DNA from: Paracoccaceae bacterium
GTDB lineage: Bacteria; Pseudomonadota; Alphaproteobacteria; Rhodobacterales; Rhodobacteraceae
DNA length: 7,157 bases
Direction: 5' to 3'
Assembly: GCA_026982515.1 (NCBI GenBank)
Contig: JALSGY010000003.1
Location: forward strand, 1-7,157
This document shows, one piece after another, positions 1 through 5,250 of this stretch. The notes beneath the pieces were generated by a model. That model was not told the DNA's origin. It did not search any database and worked only from the letters and a program-made list of their open reading frames with translations. Position 1 is the stretch's first letter, and each line of letters opens with the position of its first letter. Made by a program: the position numbers and the translations under genes.

Positions 1-110
1 CGGATCGAACGGGTGACATGGGTGGAGGTGTCTGCCGTCGAGGGCAGAACCGAGGAGGCCGCCGGAACCAGCAGCACGTCATCGAAGGTGAGGGCCTCGC
101 GAATCTCCAT
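1..110 (-). CDS. guaB: IMP dehydrogenase, N-terminal fragment (runs off left edge)
   Basis: Inosine-5'-monophosphate dehydrogenase oxidises IMP to XMP with NAD+ in the cytoplasm, the committed step of guanine nucleotide synthesis. Only the first 36 codons are in the window. They begin MEIREALTFDDVLLVPAASS and continue with VLPS and, slightly later, THVTRSI. The block LTFDDVLLVPA..S.VLPS followed by a THLTR-like stretch is the characteristic start of bacterial GuaB. The catalytic loop Cys and the CBS domains would lie off the left edge. The ATG at 110-108 is chosen because AAGGAG (123-118) sits 7 bases upstream. The gene lies downstream of the TDT transporter gene on the same strand, but a hairpin with a U-rich tail separates them, so it probably has its own promoter. 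This is a housekeeping gene and marks the edge of the accessory module to its right. The identification is firm despite the short length, because this N-terminal motif is very specific. Confidence 0.88.
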   Translation of the reverse strand, partial: MEIREALTFDDVLLVPAASSVLPSTADTSTHVTRSI

Positions 111-187
111 CCGGGTTCTCCTTGGAGTTCTTCGTTTGGCGCCTCCCTATTTCACGTGACAGCGGGAAAGAAAAGCCCAAATGGGCC
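111..187 (-). promoter_or_regulatory. guaB leader and probable promoter region
   Basis: This 77-base gap lies between the TDT gene stop and the guaB start. It holds the transporter terminator on its upstream side and the guaB ribosome binding site AAGGAG (123-118) on its downstream side. A perfect 8-bp palindrome TCACGTGA occupies 152-159. An AT-richer stretch, AAATAGGG on the minus strand just after the palindrome, could hold a -10 element, but I see no convincing -35/-10 pair. That guaB has its own promoter here is inferred from the terminator upstream and not from a clear promoter match. Confidence 0.35.
165..187 (-). terminator. Rho-independent terminator after the TDT transporter gene
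   Basis: On the minus strand a short GC hairpin forms directly after the transporter stop codon: GCCCA (186-182), then TT, then TGGGC (179-175). It is followed at once by TTTTCTTTC (174-166), a U-rich tail. The core stem is only 4-5 bp, so it may be a modest terminator. The stem can be lengthened slightly by A-U and G-U pairs on either side. Its position fits the end of the aldolase-transporter unit and separates it from guaB. Confidence 0.55.
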
Positions 188-1159
188 TCAGACGCTGGCC
201 GCGTTGGTCTTGATGGCCAGCATGCCCGAGCCCCACATCTTGAGCACCCGCCAGGCGATCGCCGGAATGAGCAGCGTGCCGCCGATCAGCGCCGCCCCGC
301 CGATCAGCCGGAAGACGCCGCCATAGCTGGCCGCCAGCATCAGCATGTGCACGGCGAAGGCGGCCAGCGGGAAGGTGAACGCCCCCCACAGCGGGCTGAA
401 GCCCGTGGCCGTCAGCCAGCGGGCGCGCGCCAGCAGCACCCCTGCCCCGGCAATCGCCGCATATCCCACCCACAGCGATGCCTGCACCGCCCCGGCCAGA
501 TAGAGGTTCATGCCGATCAGGCAAAGCGGCGAGAGGTGGATCGCCAGCGTCGGGCGCAGCGGCGCCGGCACCGCGGCGCGCGCCAGCCCCACCGCCGAGC
601 CGGCCCAGATGGTGATTGCCGCGGCGGTGGTGAGGATCAGCACCCATTCGGAAAACGCCGACCAGCCGAGCGGGATCGCGGCGATCGGGGCGACGATGAG
701 CCCCACGAAGATCAGGTGCCAGACCGGGGTCATGCGGCGCTGGGGCAGCGGGGCGCGCCACAGCACCTTCAGCGCCACCAGTACCACCGCGCCATGCACC
801 AGCACCGCCAGTGCCACGATGGCCGCGGCCAGCGGCCGCGAATAGGGCAGCGCCACCACCGCCAGCAGCATCATCGCCATGCCGATGGTCGCCAGCCCGG
901 CGCGCCCCGGCAGGATGCGCATGTCTTCGATCACCACCGCCGGGCGGCGGATCACCTTCGCCGCGTAAGCCACCAGAAGAAAGAGGAAAAGCAGGGATAC
1001 GGCGCCGAGGAACAGCTCCACCGGGCCGGCGGGGAAGGAAAACACCTCGACCGCCCGTCGCCAGCCATGCCCCAGCCCCAGCAGCCCCAGGACCGGCGGA
1101 AAGAGCGCCGGCGGGGTATTGCGCCACAGCCCCTGCCGCGGCATCGCCTTTCCCGTCAT
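188..1159 (-). CDS. TDT-family (TehA/SLAC1-like) integral membrane transporter
   Basis: A 323-residue inner-membrane protein of the tellurite-resistance/dicarboxylate transporter (TDT) family, which includes bacterial TehA, plant SLAC1 anion channels and the yeast malate carrier Mae1. Members are alpha-helical anion channels or carriers. The sequence is almost all hydrophobic segments, about ten, as the family expects. It shows the N-terminal family block NTPPALFPPVLGLLGLG (residues 14-30) and the late signature FSPLWGAFTFPLAAFA (254-269). Length matches TehA (about 310-330). A longer reading frame starts 10 codons earlier, but the ATG at 1159 is preferred: GAGGAGAA (1175-1168) lies about 10 bases upstream and the aldolase stop codon ends one base before it. 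This spacing implies cotranscription and probable translational coupling with the aldolase. The cargo is unknown; a weak-acid anion, C4-dicarboxylate or sulfite are possible from the family. A tellurite role should not be assumed. No residue clearly diagnostic of cargo is visible. Confidence 0.82.
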   Translation of the reverse strand: MTGKAMPRQGLWRNTPPALFPPVLGLLGLGHGWRRAVEVFSFPAGPVELFLGAVSLLFLFLLVAYAAKVIRRPAVVIEDMRILPGRAGLATIGMAMMLLAVVALPYSRPLAAAIVALAVLVHGAVVLVALKVLWRAPLPQRRMTPVWHLIFVGLIVAPIAAIPLGWSAFSEWVLILTTAAAITIWAGSAVGLARAAVPAPLRPTLAIHLSPLCLIGMNLYLAGAVQASLWVGYAAIAGAGVLLARARWLTATGFSPLWGAFTFPLAAFAVHMLMLAASYGGVFRLIGGAALIGGTLLIPAIAWRVLKMWGSGMLAIKTNAASV

Positions 1160-1160
1160 C

Positions 1161-1949
1161 TCAGTTCTTCTCCTCGTCGAGCAGGGCACGCATGCGCGTG
1201 GCCGTGGTGCGCAGCGCCCCGGACAGCGCCACGATATCGCTTGCCACCCCCATGAAACGTACCCCCAGCTGCGCGTAGCGGGCCATGCGTCCCTCGTCGA
1301 GAGCCAGGATCCCCGCGGCCTTGCCGGCAGCGCGGATGCGGGAAATCATGTGTTCGATGGCCTCGTCGAGCTCGGGCGCACCCAACTCGCCGTCGAACCC
1401 CATGTCGGCGGAAAGGTCGGCGGGGCCGATGAAGATGCCATCCACCCCTTCGGTGGCCGCGATGGCGTCGATGTTTTCCAGCGCGGCGCGGGTTTCGGCC
1501 TGCACCAGCAGACAGATCTGCGCGTTGGCGGTGGCGGCGTAGTCGGGGATTGCGCCGAAGGCCGAGGCGCGCACCACCGGTGCGGCCATGCCGCGCATCC
1601 CCTGCGGCGGGTAGCGCATGGCACGGGCCATGGCCGCGGCCTCTTCGCCGGAGTTCACCATCGGCACCAGAATCGATTGCGCGCCCATGTCGAGCACCTG
1701 CTTGATCATCCATGCACGGCCCTCGGGCACCCGGACCACCGGATGGGCGCCGGCGGCACTCACCGCCAGGATCTGGTCGCGAATCGCGGAGACGTCCCAC
1801 GGGCCGTGCTCGCCATCGAGCAGGCACCAGTCGAACCCGGCCAGCGCGGCGATTTCCGCCGCTTCGGGGCTGCGCAGCCCCACCCATGCGCCAAGCTGCA
1901 TCCTGTTTGCGGCCAGCGCGATTCTGAGCGGATTTTCGGGTGCGGGCAT
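1161..1949 (-). CDS. HpcH/HpaI-family class II 2-keto acid aldolase
   Basis: A 262-residue cytoplasmic, metal-dependent aldolase of the HpcH/HpaI family (HpaI, GarL, RhmA), which reversibly splits 4-hydroxy-2-keto acids into pyruvate and an aldehyde. Active-site landmarks, numbered from the chosen ATG: FDWCLLDGEHGPWD (residues 39-52) with the catalytic His48; VVRVP with the carboxylate-binding Arg73; QAET with metal-ligand Glu152; and GPADLS with metal-ligand Asp178. The Glu-Asp spacing of 26 matches HpaI (149/175) and GarL (153/179). The ATG at 1949 is preferred because the protein then begins MPAPENPLRIAL, a common start in this family; an in-frame TTG at 1964 would add five residues. Neither start has a strong ribosome binding site. 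It is the first gene of a two-gene unit with the TDT transporter and is divergent from the TRAP operon. It could be 4-hydroxy-2-oxoheptanedioate aldolase (homoprotocatechuate pathway) or a 2-keto-3-deoxy sugar acid aldolase; sequence alone does not decide. Confidence 0.87.
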   Translation of the reverse strand: MPAPENPLRIALAANRMQLGAWVGLRSPEAAEIAALAGFDWCLLDGEHGPWDVSAIRDQILAVSAAGAHPVVRVPEGRAWMIKQVLDMGAQSILVPMVNSGEEAAAMARAMRYPPQGMRGMAAPVVRASAFGAIPDYAATANAQICLLVQAETRAALENIDAIAATEGVDGIFIGPADLSADMGFDGELGAPELDEAIEHMISRIRAAGKAAGILALDEGRMARYAQLGVRFMGVASDIVALSGALRTTATRMRALLDEEKN

Positions 1950-2003
1950 GGCTTGCGTGCTCAAATTTAAGGCATCAGGGGCGAGGAATTGAACGAAAGA
2001 TCA

Positions 2004-2023
2004 ATTTGGCATTGATGTCAAAT
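2004..2023. promoter_or_regulatory. Imperfect 20-bp palindrome, candidate operator
   Basis: The half-sites are ATTTGGCAT (2004-2012) and ATGTCAAAT (2015-2023) around a central TG. Eight of ten symmetric base pairs match; the exceptions are 2009/2018 and the centre. The palindrome covers TTGATG on the plus strand (2012-2017, a possible -35 for dctP) and TTGACA on the minus strand (2021-2016, a consensus -35 hexamer facing the aldolase). A second inverted repeat, ATCAAT (2000-2005) and ATTGAT (2011-2016), is interleaved. A dimeric transcription factor is expected; GntR, IclR or LacI families commonly sit by such operons, but none is encoded in the window. Confidence 0.45.
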
Positions 2024-2039
2024 CCTTACTTGCTAGGGT
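2012..2039 (+). promoter_or_regulatory. Possible dctP promoter
   Basis: TTGATG (2012-2017) and TAGGGT (2034-2039) are separated by 16 bases and could serve as -35 and -10 elements, giving a start near 2045 and a leader of about 30 bases. The -35 is a fair match to the sigma-70 consensus but the -10 is poor, so an activator may be needed or the true promoter may differ. The overlap with the candidate operator would suit repression by steric block. Confidence 0.28.
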
Positions 2040-2076
2040 ACGGCCACGACTGAAAAACACCGTCTGGGAGGACATC

Positions 2077-3099
2077 ATGAAACACCTGATTGGCAAGGCC
2101 ATGCTGACTGCTGCGGCCGTTGCGCTGGCCGGAGAGGCCGCGGCGCAGTCCGTGGAATGGAACGTCTCGCTGTGGGGCAAGCGCCGGGCCTTCACCGAAC
2201 ATGTCGAGCGGCTGGCCGAGCTGCTGGACGAGCGCACCAACGGCCAGTTCAAGCTCAACATCAGCTATGGCGGGCTGTCCAAGAACAAGGAAAACCTCGA
2301 CGGCATCTCCATCGGCGCCTTCGAGATGGCCCAGTTCTGCGCCGGCTACCACCGCGACAAGAACCCCACCATCACGGTGCTGGAACTGCCCTTCCTGGGC
2401 GTGAACACGCTGGAGGAAGAGGTGGCCGTTTCCACCGCCGTCTACAACAACCCCGCGGTGCAGGCCGATCTGGGGCGCTGGAACGCAAAGCTGCTGATGC
2501 CCTCGCCGATGCCCCAGTACAACCTCGTGGGCACCGGCGAGCCGCCCGAGACGCTGGAAGACTTCAAAGGCATGCGGGTGCGCGCCACCGGCGGGATCGG
2601 CGAGGCCTTCAGGGCGGTGGGCGCCGTGCCCACCTCGGTGACCGCAACCGAAGCCTACAACGCCATGGAATCGGGCGTGGTCGATACGGTGGCCTTCGCC
2701 CAGCATGCGCATCTGGCCTTCCGTACCATCGACATCGCCGACTGGTGGACGGAGAACCTCAACCCGGGCACCGTGAACTGCCCGGTGGTGGTCAACACCG
2801 ACGCCTACGAGGCGCTGCCCGATGATCTGCGCAAGGTGCTTGACGAGGCCGTTCCCGAGGCCGTCGACTATTACGTAGAAAACTACAAGAAACTGCTCGA
2901 GAAGTGGGATGCGATCCTCGATGAGAAGAACGTGCAGCGCGTGCGCCTCGACGAATCGGTGATCGCCGAGTTCCGCGCCAAGGCGGCCGACCCGATCCGC
3001 GACAAGTGGATCGCCGACATGGAGGCCCAGGGCATCCCCGGTCAGGAACTCTATGATCTGGTGATGGCCACCCTCGAAAAGGCCCGTTCGGGCAACTGA
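2077..3099 (+). CDS. dctP: TRAP transporter substrate-binding protein (DctP family)
   Basis: This is the periplasmic solute receptor of a TRAP transporter; it captures an organic acid and delivers it to the DctQM membrane complex. It has 340 residues, usual for the family. The N-terminus is a Sec signal peptide: positive MKHLIGK, a hydrophobic core rich in Ala and Leu, and a likely cleavage after EAAA or EAAAQ near residues 23-24. The mature part shows family features: ERTNGQFKLNISYGG (residues 52-66), ELPFLG (103-108), and DFKGMRVRATG (162-172), which holds the conserved carboxylate-binding Arg, probably Arg169. Later come TEAYNAMESGVVDTV (191-205) and VVVNTDAYEALP (237-248). Two cysteines, Cys88 and Cys235, remain in the mature protein. 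The ATG at 2077 follows GGGAGGA (2066-2072) by four bases. It is the first gene of the dctPQM operon. A carboxylate ligand is expected from the conserved Arg, but the exact ligand cannot be predicted; the neighbouring aldolase hints at a sugar acid or aromatic-derived acid. Confidence 0.92.
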   Translation: MKHLIGKAMLTAAAVALAGEAAAQSVEWNVSLWGKRRAFTEHVERLAELLDERTNGQFKLNISYGGLSKNKENLDGISIGAFEMAQFCAGYHRDKNPTITVLELPFLGVNTLEEEVAVSTAVYNNPAVQADLGRWNAKLLMPSPMPQYNLVGTGEPPETLEDFKGMRVRATGGIGEAFRAVGAVPTSVTATEAYNAMESGVVDTVAFAQHAHLAFRTIDIADWWTENLNPGTVNCPVVVNTDAYEALPDDLRKVLDEAVPEAVDYYVENYKKLLEKWDAILDEKNVQRVRLDESVIAEFRAKAADPIRDKWIADMEAQGIPGQELYDLVMATLEKARSGN

Positions 3100-3111
3100 T
3101 CCAACCCAGCC

Positions 3112-3137
3112 CCCGGCCCGGCGATCGCCGGGCCGGG
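3112..3137. repeat. Perfect 26-bp GC palindrome between dctP and dctQ
   Basis: The 13-base arm CCCGGCCCGGCGA (3112-3124) is followed directly by its exact reverse complement (3125-3137), so the RNA would form a very stable stem with only a few central bases unpaired. There is no U-tract after it, so it is not a classic intrinsic terminator. It starts 12 bases after the dctP stop codon and ends 19 bases before the dctQ start. A stem at this place could protect the 3' end of a dctP message or lower read-through into dctQM, giving more binding protein than membrane subunits. The symmetry is seen directly; the role is inferred. Confidence 0.7.
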
Positions 3138-3156
3138 ACCATCGGGATTCCAACCC

Positions 3157-3786
3157 ATGTCATCATCTTCCGTCCTGACCGACGAAAGCCGCCTTTCGTG
3201 GTTCGACCGTCAGGTCTACAAGCTGGAAAGCTTCCTCAACCTGGTTTCCGGGATCGTCATCTTCTTCCTGGTGCTGCTGGCGGTGGCCAATGTGCTGGGG
3301 CGCAAGTTTCTGGCTTCGCCCGTGCCGGGCTACGTGGACTGGACAGAACAGTTCATGGTGGTCTTCGCCTTTCTCGGCCTGTCCTACTGCCAGCGCGAGG
3401 GCGGACACATCCGCATGGACATCGTGGTCACCGCGCTGCGCGGCCGGCTGCTGTGGCTGGCCGAGTTCCTTTCGGTGCTGTTCATGCTGATCCTGACCAC
3501 GGCGCTGATCTACGGCACCTATTATCACTTCGACCGCAGCTTCGACCTGAACAGCCCGATGTGGTCACGCGACAGCACCATCGACATTTCGCTGCCGATA
3601 TGGCCCGGCAAGGCGATCGTCGCCTTTTCCATGACCCTGCTGTGGGTGCGCCTGGCGCTGCAGCTGTGGGCCTATGGCCGTGCGATCCGGCTGAACCCCG
3701 AACGCCCGGTGGCGGTGCCGCTGCCGGAGGACCCGGCCGAACAGGCCATGCACGAGGCCAAAGTCGTCGAGGACCGGAATGGATAG
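3157..3786 (+). CDS. dctQ: TRAP transporter small membrane subunit (DctQ family)
   Basis: The small integral membrane subunit of the TRAP transporter, which pairs with DctM in the inner membrane. The 209-residue protein has four predicted membrane segments: about residues 27-48, 62-78, 99-122 and 147-172. The family hallmark spans the second segment and the following loop: DWTEQFMVVFAFLGLSYCQ (61-79), then REGGHIRMDIV (80-90), with the conserved Glu64 and His84-Ile-Arg86. Family members are usually 160-200 residues; the extra length is a hydrophilic C-terminal tail (about 175-209) rich in Pro and Glu. The ATG at 3157 has only a weak upstream ribosome binding site, which, together with the palindrome just before it, suggests lower output than dctP. 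The last 8 bases overlap dctM (ATGGATAG), implying translational coupling of the two membrane subunits. The cytoplasmic tail is poorly conserved in the family and has no recognised role. Confidence 0.9.
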   Translation: MSSSSVLTDESRLSWFDRQVYKLESFLNLVSGIVIFFLVLLAVANVLGRKFLASPVPGYVDWTEQFMVVFAFLGLSYCQREGGHIRMDIVVTALRGRLLWLAEFLSVLFMLILTTALIYGTYYHFDRSFDLNSPMWSRDSTIDISLPIWPGKAIVAFSMTLLWVRLALQLWAYGRAIRLNPERPVAVPLPEDPAEQAMHEAKVVEDRNG

Positions 3787-5200
3787 CATCATCGACATGA
3801 AGGCCCTGCTTGCCGGGGTCGATATCTTCAACCTGTCCCTCTGGCTCAGCGGCGTTCTCGTGATCCTGGTGCTGATCGGGGTGCGGGTGGCCTTCGCCAC
3901 CGCTTTCATCGGCTTTCTGGGACTGGCGCTGTTCTTCATGCAGAAGCAGGGCTTCGACCGCGGCCTGATCACCGCGATGAAGCTGGTGGGGCAGATCCCG
4001 CACTCCAAATCGACAACTTACGCACTCTCTCTGATCCCGACCTTCATCCTGATCGGCTATCTGGCCTTCTATGCCGGACTCACGCGCTACCTGTTCGAGG
4101 CGGCCAAGCGATGGGTGGGCTGGCTGCCCGGCGGCATGGGGGTGGCGACGGTCTTCGCGACCGCGGGCTTTGCCGCCGTCTCGGGGGCCTCGGTGGCCAC
4201 CTCCGCCGTGTTCGCCCGCATCGCCATCCCCGAGATGCTGCGGGTCGGTTACGACAAGCGCTTCGCGGCCGGGGTGGTGGCGGCCGGGGGCACGCTGGCC
4301 TCGCTGATCCCGCCTTCGGCGATCCTGGTGATCTACGCGATCATCGTCGAGCAGTCGGTGGGCAAGCTGCTGCTGGCGGGCTTCCTGCCCGGCGCGGTAT
4401 CGGCGCTGATCTATGCCGGGCTGATCGTCGGGCTGGCCAGGTTCCGCAAGAACCTCGGCCCCCCCGTGGGCGGCTTCACCTGGCGCGAGAAATTCGCCTC
4501 GCTGCCGGGCACGGCACCGATCGCGGTGGTGATCTTCATCATCATCTACTCCATCTATTTCGGCTGGGCCACGCCCACCGAAGCCGGCGCGCTGGGGGCC
4601 TTCACGGTGCTGCTGATGGCGCTGTGGCAGGGGATGCGCTGGCAACAGCTGAAGGGCGCGCTGATGGAAGCGGCGAAGCTGACGGTGATGATCTTCACGA
4701 TGATCTGGGGGGTGCTGATCTTCGTGCGCTTCCTGGGCTTCGCCAACCTGCCCGAGGCCTTCGCCGAGTTCATCGGCGGGCTGGAACAATCGCCCTACAT
4801 CACCCTGTTCATGATCCTCGGAGCCTATGTGGTGCTGGGGATGTTCATGGACGCGATCGGCATGCTGATTCTCACCCTGCCGGTGACCTACCCGGCGATC
4901 ATCGCGCTCAACGGCGGGCCCGACGTCACCCGCGAGGCCTCGGCCCTTGGCATGAGCGCCGAGGAGGTGGCCATCTGGTTCGGCATCATCGTGGTCAAGA
5001 TGGCGGAACTGTGCCTGATCACGCCGCCGATCGGGCTCAACTGCTACGTGGTGGCGGGGGTGGCGCAGCAGAACCGGCTGCCGATCTCGGTGCAGGACGT
5101 GTTCCGCGGCGCCTCGCCCTTCTTCATCGCCGACGTGGCCACCGTGCTGGTGCTGATCGCCTTCCCCGGCATCGTGCTGTGGCTGCCGAGCCTCCTGTGA
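3779..5200 (+). CDS. dctM: TRAP transporter large membrane subunit (DctM family)
   Basis: The large transmembrane subunit that carries solute across the inner membrane using the sodium or proton gradient. The 473 residues form a dozen or so hydrophobic segments. Family motifs are clear: SLIPTFILIGYLAFYAG (84-100), the first re-entrant region with SGASVATSAVFA (135-146), GGTLASLIPPSAILVIYA (170-187), ATPTEAGALGAF (264-275), and ITPPIGLNCYVVAG (414-427). It is longer than the usual 425-440. Part of the excess is the N-terminus, and part is a polar insert of roughly 15-20 residues near 378-396 (GGPDVTREASALGMSAEEV), placed between a membrane segment and the WFGIIVVKMAEL stretch where typical members have a short turn. 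The start overlaps the end of dctQ by 8 bases. It is the last gene of the operon, followed by a hairpin at 5227-5250. Substrate is set mostly by DctP, so none is claimed here. Confidence 0.94.
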   Translation: MDSIIDMKALLAGVDIFNLSLWLSGVLVILVLIGVRVAFATAFIGFLGLALFFMQKQGFDRGLITAMKLVGQIPHSKSTTYALSLIPTFILIGYLAFYAGLTRYLFEAAKRWVGWLPGGMGVATVFATAGFAAVSGASVATSAVFARIAIPEMLRVGYDKRFAAGVVAAGGTLASLIPPSAILVIYAIIVEQSVGKLLLAGFLPGAVSALIYAGLIVGLARFRKNLGPPVGGFTWREKFASLPGTAPIAVVIFIIIYSIYFGWATPTEAGALGAFTVLLMALWQGMRWQQLKGALMEAAKLTVMIFTMIWGVLIFVRFLGFANLPEAFAEFIGGLEQSPYITLFMILGAYVVLGMFMDAIGMLILTLPVTYPAIIALNGGPDVTREASALGMSAEEVAIWFGIIVVKMAELCLITPPIGLNCYVVAGVAQQNRLPISVQDVFRGASPFFIADVATVLVLIAFPGIVLWLPSLL

Positions 5201-5226
5201 GGCCACCCGGCGGGGGCTGAAAGAAC

Positions 5227-5250
5227 GCCACGGCCCGAAATGGCCGTGGC
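5227..5250. terminator. Hairpin terminator between convergent dctM and aglK
   Basis: A perfect 9-bp stem GCCACGGCC (5227-5235) and GGCCGTGGC (5242-5250) encloses a 6-base loop. It sits in the 49-base gap between the two convergent genes and touches the last base of the aglK stop codon. On the minus strand it is followed by GTTCTTTC, a partly U-rich tail, so it looks most like the terminator of the agl operon. On the plus strand the tail is TATCGGTAA, with no U-tract, so any stop for dctM transcripts would be less efficient or Rho-dependent. Confidence 0.6.

Larger units (their letters stand above)
1950..2076. promoter_or_regulatory. Divergent control region between the aldolase unit and the TRAP operon
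   Basis: This 127-bp gap is clearly richer in A and T than the flanking genes and must carry the start signals for both transcription units. It contains overlapping inverted repeats around 2000-2023. It also contains short related words: TCAAAT at 1961-1966 and again at 2018-2023, and TCAATTTGG at 2001-2009. The dctP ribosome binding site lies at its right end (GGGAGGA, 2066-2072). No reading frame of its own is evident. Because one regulator bound here could govern both directions, it is the natural candidate for coordinated control of transporter and aldolase. Confidence 0.6.

Noticed and set aside
188..1159. Calling the TDT gene a tellurite resistance gene
   Set aside because: The TehA name reflects a phenotype of overexpression in Escherichia coli. 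No TehB methyltransferase gene is next to it, and the partner here is an aldolase.
122..1255. 377-residue plus-strand open frame opposite the TDT transporter gene
   Set aside because: The product is low-complexity (Arg, Gln, His, Pro) without recognisable motifs, and the minus strand encodes a recognisable TDT protein with a ribosome binding site.
1161..1964. TTG start at 1964 for the aldolase
   Set aside because: The ATG five codons later gives the common family start MPAPENP, and no better ribosome binding site supports the TTG. The TTG remains possible.
2026..3153. 375-residue minus-strand open frame opposite dctP
   Set aside because: It is rich in His and Gly with no family resemblance, and it covers the dctP signal peptide, ribosome binding site and the dctP-dctQ palindrome, which all make sense on the plus strand.
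3482..5206. 574-residue open frame antisense to dctM and the end of dctQ
   Set aside because: Its translation is rich in His, Arg, Gln, Asp and Gly with no hydrophobic core or known domain, typical of the antisense shadow of a GC-rich membrane protein gene. The plus-strand DctM shows clear family motifs throughout.
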